Of a stretch of 64,000 nt of DNA, positions 58,297 to 64,000 are shown one piece after another. The notes beneath the pieces were generated by a model. The model made no database searches. It saw only the letters and a list, made by a program, of their open reading frames with translations, and was not told the origin of the DNA. Every line of letters starts with the position of its first letter. The stretch's first letter is position 1. Source of the DNA: Tepidanaerobacteraceae bacterium (GTDB lineage: Bacteria > Bacillota > Thermosediminibacteria > Thermosediminibacterales > Tepidanaerobacteraceae); the NCBI GenBank assembly GCA_024655905.1, contig JANLFP010000001.1:374892-438891 (forward strand). Direction: 5' to 3'. Both the position numbers and the translations under genes were made by a program.

Positions 58297-59025
58297 TTAA
58301 AAAATGTTGAACAAAATGATTCCTACAATCAGTCCCCAGAAAAACCCTCCCGGTGTGGCGTCTTCTGCCATGAATATATCGGGAAGAATTTCTTCGCAGG
58401 TGGTATACAGCATGGCTCCCGCCGCAAATCCCAGAGAAACGGTTATCAGTAACGGGGAAACTTCCCCAAGTGCCTGCCCAAGAAGGGTGCCCAGCCCCAT
58501 GGGAATGCCTGCAAGTGCCGCATACAAAAAGGACCTTGCAGATGTCACCCCAGAAAGTCTGAACGCCGCCGCTACCGCCAGACCTTCCGGGATATTGTGA
58601 ACTGCAATGGCCAGAGCCAGCAAAATTCCAAGGCTGATCGATGCCGCATAACTGCCGCCTATGGCCAATCCCTCGGGAAAATTGTGGCTTGCTATCGCCA
58701 AAAACAATAGGGAGCCCGCCCTGTGGAAATTTGCCTGGGATTTATAGCGAATGCGTCCGGCATATTCTATAAAATCCTCAGTAGCCGTCAAAAAAATCAC
58801 ACCCATTATTATTCCAATCATGGTAAAAATCAAACCCGATATCGCCAGGGCTTCGGGCAACAGTTCCAGAAATACCGCCACCAGCATAATGCCGCCCGAA
58901 AACCCCAGAATGGAGTTCATCCTGTGCGTTCTTACATCTTTAATAAAAAAAATATATAACCCTCCGGCACCTGTGCCCCCCACACCAACTGCCAGCCCTA
59001 TGAGCGTCGCAGTCCATACGGCCAT
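58297..59025 (-). CDS. ZIP family metal transporter
   Basis: Divalent metal importer (Zn2+, Fe2+ or Mn2+) with eight membrane helices (242 aa). The two metal-binding helices are visible: ASHNFPEGLAIGG and VHNIPEGLAVAAA. ATG 59025 with AGGGG eight bases upstream; the GTG 59034 frame begins in that site. Accessory to the prmC-sua5 block; transport direction and metal are not decided. Confidence 0.9.
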   Translation of the reverse strand: MAVWTATLIGLAVGVGGTGAGGLYIFFIKDVRTHRMNSILGFSGGIMLVAVFLELLPEALAISGLIFTMIGIIMGVIFLTATEDFIEYAGRIRYKSQANFHRAGSLLFLAIASHNFPEGLAIGGSYAASISLGILLALAIAVHNIPEGLAVAAAFRLSGVTSARSFLYAALAGIPMGLGTLLGQALGEVSPLLITVSLGFAAGAMLYTTCEEILPDIFMAEDATPGGFFWGLIVGIILFNIF

Positions 59026-59074
59026 TTGATTCACCCCTACAGGTAAATCATATGCGACGTCACAGAGATTATGA

Positions 59075-59593
59075 TTAATATATCATTATGCCAATAACAG
59101 CCGAAAGGGCTATGATTACTATCGGGTTTATTTCAAGCAAATAAAGTCCTGCAAATACCACAAAAGCCACAGCAAAATCTTTCACTCCGGAAAAGGAATT
59201 TCTGCCTACCGAATAGGCCGCCTGGATTATCAGGGCTATGACTGCAGGCCTCACTCCTTTGAAAAAGGCGTCCAGCAGCGGAAGGTGCCGGTATCTTAAA
59301 ATAAGAAGCGCCAGTATCAGGATAATCAAAAAAGATGGTGCGGTGACACCCAGGGTAGCCATCACCGATCCCCAGAATCCCGCCACCTTGTAGCCCACAA
59401 AGGTGGCCGAGTTTATGGCTATGGGGCCCGGCGTCATCTGGGAAATGGCAATCACATCCAGAAACTCCTGCATGGGGAGCCAGTGGTGTATATCTATGAT
59501 TTCCTTTTCTATGAGGGGAATCATGGCATAGCCTCCGCCAAAACTGAAGGCTCCCACTTTAAAAAATGCCCAGAAAAGTGCAAGATATGTCAT
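59075..59593 (-). CDS. Chromate transporter-like half protein, distal subunit
   Basis: CHR-family membrane protein of one domain only (172 aa, about six helices). FSFGGGYAMIPLIEKEII is the CHR signature. SQMTPGPIAINSATFVGYKVAG follows. Starts with ATGA overlap on the upstream half gene (59590), so the two are co-translated and probably form a heterodimeric transporter. Substrate in anaerobes is unlikely to be chromate alone and may be sulfate or another anion (inference). Confidence 0.87.
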   Translation of the reverse strand: MTYLALFWAFFKVGAFSFGGGYAMIPLIEKEIIDIHHWLPMQEFLDVIAISQMTPGPIAINSATFVGYKVAGFWGSVMATLGVTAPSFLIILILALLILRYRHLPLLDAFFKGVRPAVIALIIQAAYSVGRNSFSGVKDFAVAFVVFAGLYLLEINPIVIIALSAVIGIMIY

Positions 59594-60159
59594 TCCCGGC
59601 CACCGCCCTGTCTTGCGTTTTTGTTTAAAAACACTCCTGCAAAGCCCGACAGCAAAATCACCAGTATTGGGTGTACATCAAATACAATCAAAGCTGCAAG
59701 CGACAGCACCGCTATGGCTATGCCGGTTTTATCCTTGAATGCGGCTTTCCAAAGATTTACGGCTGCTGCAAGGATCAGCACCACTATAGCAGGATATATG
59801 CCGTAAAAAGCCTTTTTCACATATGTGTTGGATTTCATGTCGGAATAAAAGAGGGCGACAAATAAAATTATAAGAAAGGATGGCAGTACGGTACCGAGAG
59901 TAGCGACTACAGAACCCAAAAATCCGGACAGCTTAAAACCTATGTATATGGAGGAATTTATGGCCACAGCCCCCGGCGCCGATTGGGTAACGGCAATTAT
60001 GTCGAGAAATTCCTCTTCTTTGATCCACTTCTGCCTGTCCACCATCTCAACCTTCATCAATGGAATCATGGCAAAACCGCCGCCCAGGGTAAAGGCGCCT
60101 ATTTTGAAAAATGCCCAAAACATTAAGAGGAGCTCTTTGGGCGAAAGTTTTCGATTCAA
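59590..60159 (-). CDS. Chromate transporter-like half protein, proximal subunit
   Basis: Second CHR half (189 aa) with AFTLGGGFAMIPLMKVEMVDRQ and TQSAPGAVAINSSIYIGFKLSG. Start TTG 60159 is suggested by AGGTGG a few bases upstream; GTG 60171 or 60168 are alternatives. The last 15 residues (NKNARQGGGRE) are polar and cytoplasmic. Short-chain CHR pairs are known in Firmicutes; the family fold is six helices per half. Confidence 0.85.
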   Translation of the reverse strand: MNRKLSPKELLLMFWAFFKIGAFTLGGGFAMIPLMKVEMVDRQKWIKEEEFLDIIAVTQSAPGAVAINSSIYIGFKLSGFLGSVVATLGTVLPSFLIILFVALFYSDMKSNTYVKKAFYGIYPAIVVLILAAAVNLWKAAFKDKTGIAIAVLSLAALIVFDVHPILVILLSGFAGVFLNKNARQGGGRE

Positions 60160-60209
60160 TTGTTTCACCACCTGATAGTTTTCTCAAATCCAGTTTCCCG
60201 AAAGGCCCA

Positions 60210-61061
60210 TCAGACTCTAATCGCAGAAACAACCCGGTCATAGCCCGCATAATCCTTTATCACCTGAATTTCTTTAAAGCCGCTCGCTTTCAACAAGTTC
60301 TGCACAGCAGCAGCTTGATTCCATCCAATCTCCAGAACTATATGCCCGCCGGATTTTAAAAACTGAGGTGCTTTTGAAATGATTCTTTTATAATAGTCAA
60401 GGCCATCTATGCCGCCGTTTAAGGCTATTTCAGGCTCTTTTTTTATATCTTCAGAGAGATTTTTTATTTCTCCCTCCGGAATATATGGAGGATTTGACAC
60501 TATCAAATCAAACCGCCCTATGTTTTTTTCTTCAAAGGGGTGCCATAGATCCCCTTTTATAAAAAAAACCCTGTTTTCCACATGATGCTTTAGGGCATTA
60601 TCTTTTGTATATTTTCCAGCTATTTCGGATATATCTGACGCATATACAATTGCATCAGGATGGTTTACAGCCACGGCCACGGCGATGGCTCCGCTGCCGC
60701 AGCACAAATCTACCGCTCTGGGTTTTTTTAAATTTTTAGTTACCCGAAGGGACTCTTCCACAGCAAACTCAGTTTCGGGGCGGGGTATAAGTACCCCAGG
60801 CCCCACGGATATATCAATCCCAAAAAACTCCTTATGTCCCGTTATATATGCTGTGGGCATATGACCGCATCTTAGGTCCAGGAGCCTTGCAAAACATTTC
60901 ATATCTTCGTCGGAAAGTTTTTCCCCATCGTTTACCAGCAGTCTGAGCCGGTCGACCGAAAGCGCATGAGCCAGCAAAATTTCCGCATCCAAAGCGGGAT
61001 TTCCCGCACCAGCTTTAATTAATCTTTTTCGGGCCATGCCCAGCGCTTCACGGACATTCAT
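60210..61061 (-). CDS. prmC: Release factor glutamine methyltransferase
   Basis: Methylates the Gln of the GGQ motif of release factors using SAM (283 aa). SAM site [21 protein letters not shown] and catalytic NPPY in [17 protein letters not shown] overlap with prfA: its start codon lies in the prfA stop, so the two genes are translationally coupled, as in many bacteria. Confidence 0.97.
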   Translation of the reverse strand: MNVREALGMARKRLIKAGAGNPALDAEILLAHALSVDRLRLLVNDGEKLSDEDMKCFARLLDLRCGHMPTAYITGHKEFFGIDISVGPGVLIPRPETEFAVEESLRVTKNLKKPRAVDLCCGSGAIAVAVAVNHPDAIVYASDISEIAGKYTKDNALKHHVENRVFFIKGDLWHPFEEKNIGRFDLIVSNPPYIPEGEIKNLSEDIKKEPEIALNGGIDGLDYYKRIISKAPQFLKSGGHIVLEIGWNQAAAVQNLLKASGFKEIQVIKDYAGYDRVVSAIRV

Positions 61062-62152
61062 CGGGCTATTGACTCCTGGCTTTCATCGGATTTTGCCAGT
61101 TTCCTGGCCTGATCTTCGGCTATGAGCGCATCTATGATGGGGTCCAGATCTCCGTTTAAAATATTCTCCAACTGGTGAAGTGTCAGGCCTATGCGGTGGT
61201 CCGTGACTCGCCCCTGAGGAAAGTTGTATGTCCTTATCCTCTCGCTCCTGTCGCCCGTTCCCACCTGACTGCGGCGGTTCTCTGCAATTTCCCTTTCCTT
61301 TTCTTCCTGCATCTTTTCAAGAAGCCTTGACCTCATGACCTTCATGGCCTTTTCCCGGTTTTTAATCTGGGAACGCTCATCCTGGCAGGTCACCACCAGC
61401 CCGGTGGGAAGATGCGTGATCCTGACGGCGGAATCAGTGGTGTTTACACCCTGCCCGCCGTGTCCCGACGCCCGGTAAATATCTATGCGGAGGTCGGCCG
61501 GATTTATTTCCAGATCCACTTCCTCGGCTTCGGGCAAAACCGCAACAGTGGCGGCGGATGTATGTATCCGGCCCCCCGCTTCCGTCGTGGGTATGCGCTG
61601 CACCCGGTGGACCCCGGATTCATATTTGAGGCGGCTGAAGGCTCCACGCCCCGAAATTTCCAGCACGACTTCTTTAAAACCACCGAGTTCGGTCGGGTTT
61701 GAGCTCATAAGTTCAACTTTCCATCCCCTGCTCTCGGCATATCGGTTATACATCCTGAATAAATCACCCGCAAAAAGGGCGGCTTCCTCGCCGCCGGTCC
61801 CGGCTCTTATTTCCATGATTACATCCTTTTCGTCATTGGGGTCTTTAGGGAGCAGCATGATTTTCAGTTTTTCCGCTAGATTTGCATATCTATCTTCAAG
61901 AGCTGCAATTTCGCTCTTTATTAATTCCTCCATCTCGCTGTCACCAAAATTTTCCCTCAATAATTCCCGGTTTTCATTTATCTCTGCGGCCACTTTTTTA
62001 TACTCCCGGTAGCATGTGACAATCTCTTCCAGGGAAGCATGCTCTTTGGTGAGTTTTCTCCATTCTTCCTGCCTTGAAATCACCTCTGGGTCGCTGATTT
62101 TCTGAGTCAGTTCATCGTATCTTTTTTCAACCTCATCAAGTCTGTCTATCAT
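61058..62152 (-). CDS. prfA: Peptide chain release factor 1
   Basis: Recognises UAA and UAG stop codons and releases the peptide (364 aa). GGQ motif in [18 protein letters not shown]; codon-recognition Pro-x-Thr as [18 protein letters not shown] 62152 is preferred over the longer frame (62173). Relevant to the TAG-interrupted permease in this window: the factor that would end translation at UAG is present and looks normal. Confidence 0.97.
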   Translation of the reverse strand: MIDRLDEVEKRYDELTQKISDPEVISRQEEWRKLTKEHASLEEIVTCYREYKKVAAEINENRELLRENFGDSEMEELIKSEIAALEDRYANLAEKLKIMLLPKDPNDEKDVIMEIRAGTGGEEAALFAGDLFRMYNRYAESRGWKVELMSSNPTELGGFKEVVLEISGRGAFSRLKYESGVHRVQRIPTTEAGGRIHTSAATVAVLPEAEEVDLEINPADLRIDIYRASGHGGQGVNTTDSAVRITHLPTGLVVTCQDERSQIKNREKAMKVMRSRLLEKMQEEKEREIAENRRSQVGTGDRSERIRTYNFPQGRVTDHRIGLTLHQLENILNGDLDPIIDALIAEDQARKLAKSDESQESIAR

Positions 62153-62246
62153 AATGACACCATCCTGTAACACACAATATATTTCTTACTCCCGTAAGAG
62201 AGGAATCTTTGCACCCGCCCGTTTTTCCCCAGACCTTTGAGGCGGA

Positions 62247-63098
62247 TCATAAGACGCTTTTCAGGGCCTCCAGCGCCACTTCAATCTGTGATTCGTCCGG
62301 CTCCCGGGTAGTCAGCTTCTGAAGCCAGATGCCCGGTTTGTTCAAAATGTTCACGACCGGAGAACTGCTCATGCCCGCGAGCCTGATAAATTCATAGGAT
62401 ACCCCCGCCACAAGCGGCAAAAGCAAAATCCTCGAAAGTATCCTCATGATGATTCCCGGCCAACCCAGCAGGGAAAAAAGCAAAATGCTGACGACCATGA
62501 CCACCATAAGGAAGCTGGTGCCGCACCTGGGATGAAGCGTGGTATACTTTGCGGCATTTTCAGGTGTAAGCTTTTCATCGTGCTCATAGCAGTGGACCGC
62601 CTTATGTTCGGCACCGTGGTATTCAAAAACCCTCCTTATATCCTTCATCGAGGTAATGATGAAAAGATAGGCAAGGAAAATCAAAATTCGCAGCATGCCT
62701 TCTATCATATTGAGCCAGAATGGGCTTTGGACGTTTTCTCCAATTAGTTTAACCGCTGCGGTAGGGATTATGATAAAAAGCAGCACGGCAAAACCGATTG
62801 CGGAAAGCAGGGCCAGCGCGATATCTTTGCTTGAAAGTTTTTCTTCATCATCCCCCGCCATGCTCGCCGAATAAGAGAGGGCCTGTATGCCTACGATGAG
62901 CATTTCCACCAAGGACAGCATCCCCCTCAGGATGGGCAATTTCAAGAACTTATATTTATCGGAAAGAGAACGGTTTTCCTCTTTCTTTATAATTATTTCG
63001 TCGTTTTTTCTGACGGCGATGGCAGTAAACTTCGGGCCCCGCATCATCACCCCTTCGATAACTGCCTGACCGCCTATGTTAGGTCTTACCGGCTTCAT
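62247..63098 (-). CDS. yqhQ: DUF1385 membrane protein (YqhQ-like)
   Basis: Product of 283 aa with four or five membrane segments. It starts RPNIGGQAVIEGVMMRGPKF, the DUF1385 signature, and contains EYHGAEHKAVHCYEHDEKLTPENA with several His and Cys that may bind metal, then LHPRCGTSFLMVVMVVSIL. Function is unknown. In Firmicutes it commonly sits near prfA-prmC, as here. GAGAGGGG precedes ATG 63098. Confidence 0.85.
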   Translation of the reverse strand: MKPVRPNIGGQAVIEGVMMRGPKFTAIAVRKNDEIIIKKEENRSLSDKYKFLKLPILRGMLSLVEMLIVGIQALSYSASMAGDDEEKLSSKDIALALLSAIGFAVLLFIIIPTAAVKLIGENVQSPFWLNMIEGMLRILIFLAYLFIITSMKDIRRVFEYHGAEHKAVHCYEHDEKLTPENAAKYTTLHPRCGTSFLMVVMVVSILLFSLLGWPGIIMRILSRILLLPLVAGVSYEFIRLAGMSSSPVVNILNKPGIWLQKLTTREPDESQIEVALEALKSVL

Positions 63099-63209
63099 AA
63101 AAGACCCCTCTCGTTGTCTCTAACATTCATTTTAGGCTATTTTGTAGTTCATCTGGTATAATAAAACTCTGTTTTCATAAACTTTTTACAATACAAATCA
63201 GCTTTATAT

Positions 63210-63240
63210 ACTAATAAAGGCTAGAGCGAAACTCTAACCT
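63210..63240 (-). terminator. Intrinsic terminator of rpmE
   Basis: Stem AGGCTAGAG (63218-63226) with CTCTAACCT (63232-63240), one G-U pair. On the minus strand it is followed by TTTATTAGTATAT. It begins eight bases after the rpmE stop. Confidence 0.75.
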
Positions 63241-63247
63241 CTTAATA

Positions 63248-63466
63248 CTACTCCTGGTCTTTCAGACCGAATCTCTTCTTGAATCTTTCCACACGTCCGC
63301 CGGTATCTACCAGCTTCTGCTTGCCGGAAAAGAAAGGATGGCACTTGGAGCAAATTTCTACATGCAGCTCGGGTTTTGTGGACCCGGTCTCGAAGGTGTT
63401 GCCGCAGGCACATTTCACAACAGCTTTTCCGTATTTGGGATGGATTCCTTCTTTCATCGTTTTCAC
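63248..63466 (-). CDS. rpmE: Ribosomal protein L31 (zinc-binding, bL31 type)
   Basis: Ribosomal protein of 72 aa. Four Cys form a zinc ribbon (KCACGNTF and [15 protein letters not shown]), so this is the Zn-containing form used when zinc is sufficient. [12 protein letters not shown] is the conserved tail. Its own promoter is about 60 bases upstream and a terminator follows, so it is monocistronic. Confidence 0.96.
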   Translation of the reverse strand: MKTMKEGIHPKYGKAVVKCACGNTFETGSTKPELHVEICSKCHPFFSGKQKLVDTGGRVERFKKRFGLKDQE

Positions 63467-63482
63467 CTCTCTAGCTTATTTT

Positions 63483-63495
63483 CAGCGAATTTCGC
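63483..63495 (-). promoter_or_regulatory. Hairpin in the rpmE leader
   Basis: AGCGAA and TTCGCT with a one-base centre form a short hairpin inside the roughly 56-base leader. Ribosomal protein L31 leaders with hairpins are known in Firmicutes. I cannot confirm the family match. Confidence 0.35.
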
Positions 63496-63528
63496 TCATT
63501 ATTTCCAGGGAATGAAAATACCTTTGTT

Positions 63529-63557
63529 ATTATAGCACAGCTTTTCGTTTTTAACAA
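63529..63557 (-). promoter_or_regulatory. Sigma-A-type promoter of rpmE
   Basis: TTGTTA (63557-63552), 17-base spacer, TATAAT (63534-63529) with an upstream TG-like extension. Transcript starts near 63522. Confidence 0.7.
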
Positions 63558-63576
63558 GGGATTTGGTTTAAATAAT

Positions 63577-63604
63577 AAACTCCTGAGCAAGGCCAGGAGG
63601 TTTA
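63577..63604 (-). terminator. Hairpin between rpmE and the Rpn-type gene
   Basis: AAACTCCTG (63577-63585) pairs with CAGGAGGTTT (63594-63603) with one bulge. The minus-strand tail TTATTATTTAAA is a weak T tract. It may end the Rpn-type transcript. Confidence 0.4.
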
Positions 63605-63648
63605 TAAGTGAGATGGTCAATAATTTATATACAATTATAAAAAGTGTC

Positions 63649-63690
63649 AGATATATGGCGCGAGGGGCCAGATATATTACAAGAGGGGCC
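63649..63690. repeat. Two-copy 21-bp imperfect tandem repeat
   Basis: Copies at 63649-63669 and 63670-63690 share AGATATAT at the start and GAGGGGCC at the end. No gene is seen in 63558-63770 apart from this repeat and the hairpin. Confidence 0.6.
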
Positions 63691-63770
63691 ACTATATTAT
63701 TTCTGTAAATTATGATTTCGATAAAGGCGAATAATTCAAGCCTGCCCTAGTATTCCCGTTTTCCTTTGCT

Positions 63771-64000
63771 TTAATTTGCTTGTAATTTTAATATTTCTTC
63801 TTCAGACAAACCAGTAATTTCAATTATCTCGTCCACTTTTCTGCCTTTATTTATGAGTTTTCTTGCTATTTCTAACTTAGCTTCCAGCATCCCTTTTTCC
63901 ATCCCTTTTTCCATCCCTTTTTCCATCCCTTTTTCCATACCGATAATTTCCCTTTTCTGAAATTCTTCCTGTAAAGCTCTTTCAAGGTTATATATCATCT
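63771..64000 (-). CDS. C-terminal part of an Rpn-family recombination-promoting nuclease/transposase-like protein
   Basis: The 5' end lies beyond the window; the first Met at 63998 is probably internal. The visible 76 codons end LEAKLEIARKLINKGRKVDEIIEITGLSEEEILKLQAN, the typical C-terminus of the PD-(D/E)XK Rpn group often found as degenerate or phase-variable copies. Before it is a tandem repeat coding for MEKG at least four times in a row. Nuclease residues are not in view, so activity cannot be judged. Confidence 0.7.
   Translation of the reverse strand, partial: MIYNLERALQEEFQKREIIGMEKGMEKGMEKGMEKGMLEAKLEIARKLINKGRKVDEIIEITGLSEEEILKLQAN
63903..63950 (-). repeat. 12-bp tandem repeat coding MEKG
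   Basis: At least four copies of ATGGAAAAAGGG (minus strand) within the Rpn-type gene. The unit is a multiple of three, so copy changes keep the frame and only lengthen a charged helix. Confidence 0.85.

Noticed and set aside
63471..63692. 73-codon hydrophobic frame upstream of rpmE
   Set aside because: It runs through the rpmE promoter and the 21-bp repeat, has no ribosome site, and its composition follows the AT-rich DNA.
63903..63950. CRISPR-like short repeat
   Set aside because: Units are contiguous 12-mers inside a coding frame, without spacers.

Overview
The window reads as chromosomal DNA of an anaerobic, spore-forming, flagellated Firmicute (class Clostridia). Evidence: spoIIQ, spoIIID, spoIID and mbl; hook-basal-body genes; ferredoxin-type redox enzymes (IorA, Hcp); two ion-translocating ATPases; AGGAGG-type ribosome sites with many TTG/GTG starts; sigma-A, sigma-F and PyrR signals. 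A Thermosediminibacterales/Thermoanaerobacterales-like lineage is my guess, not shown by the sequence. All genes are on the minus strand except three: an MFS exporter, a permease and a Crp/Fnr regulator. I saw no rRNA, tRNA, CRISPR array or insertion sequence. Layout: (1) 1-4.2 kb: indolepyruvate oxidoreductase alpha (cut by the window edge), phenylacetate-CoA ligase, and a receiver-PAS-GGDEF diguanylate cyclase. (2) 4.4-15.4 kb, accessory: a Bcr/CflA-type exporter, then a hydantoin-like catabolic island (Asp/Glu/hydantoin racemase, short HyuA, two DUF917 proteins, an 83-aa protein and an M24 peptidase in one operon), a PucR regulator with a 30-bp palindrome on its promoter, and a divergent NCS1-type permease broken by one in-frame TAG. 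(3) 15.6-31.5 kb: a block whose order matches the Bacillus subtilis chromosome (fabZ, flhP, flhO, mbl, spoIIID, spoIIQ, spoIID, murA, ywmB, atpC...), with an hcp/ferredoxin/cupin/Crp-Fnr nitrosative-stress-like cassette placed between spoIID and spoIIQ. (4) 28.8-35.6 kb: a full F-type ATP synthase operon (I-B-E-F-H-A-G-D-C) with a Na+-type c subunit and a very short epsilon. (5) 35.8-38.8 kb: a FIST sensor followed by a PAS-GGDEF-HD-GYP protein. (6) 39.0-47.9 kb: a V/A-type ATPase operon (AtpZ-like, G/H, I, K, E, C, F, A, B, D), also with a Na+-type rotor subunit. (7) 48.0-50.0 kb: sigI-rsgI. (8) 50.1-51.6 kb: uracil permease with its own promoter, PyrR-binding loop and attenuator. (9) 51.6-63.5 kb: wecB, tagO-like, dCMP deaminase, upp, glyA, rpiB, ywlE, sua5, ZIP, split chromate transporter, prmC, prfA, DUF1385 protein, rpmE. 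Much of this again follows B. subtilis order, so the V-ATPase, SigI, uraA, teichoic-acid-type and FIST genes look like a cassette splitting the old upp/glyA-atp junction. (10) The last 0.3 kb holds the C-terminus of an Rpn-type nuclease/transposase-like protein with a 12-bp repeat array. The genes join into energy conservation (two predicted Na+ ATPases), sporulation and envelope construction, c-di-GMP signalling, pyrimidine salvage, and degradation of aromatic-2-oxoacid-derived and cyclic-ureide-like substrates. Position-specific claims come from reading the sequence. Family assignments come from motif recall without database searches. Promoters and operators are predictions.
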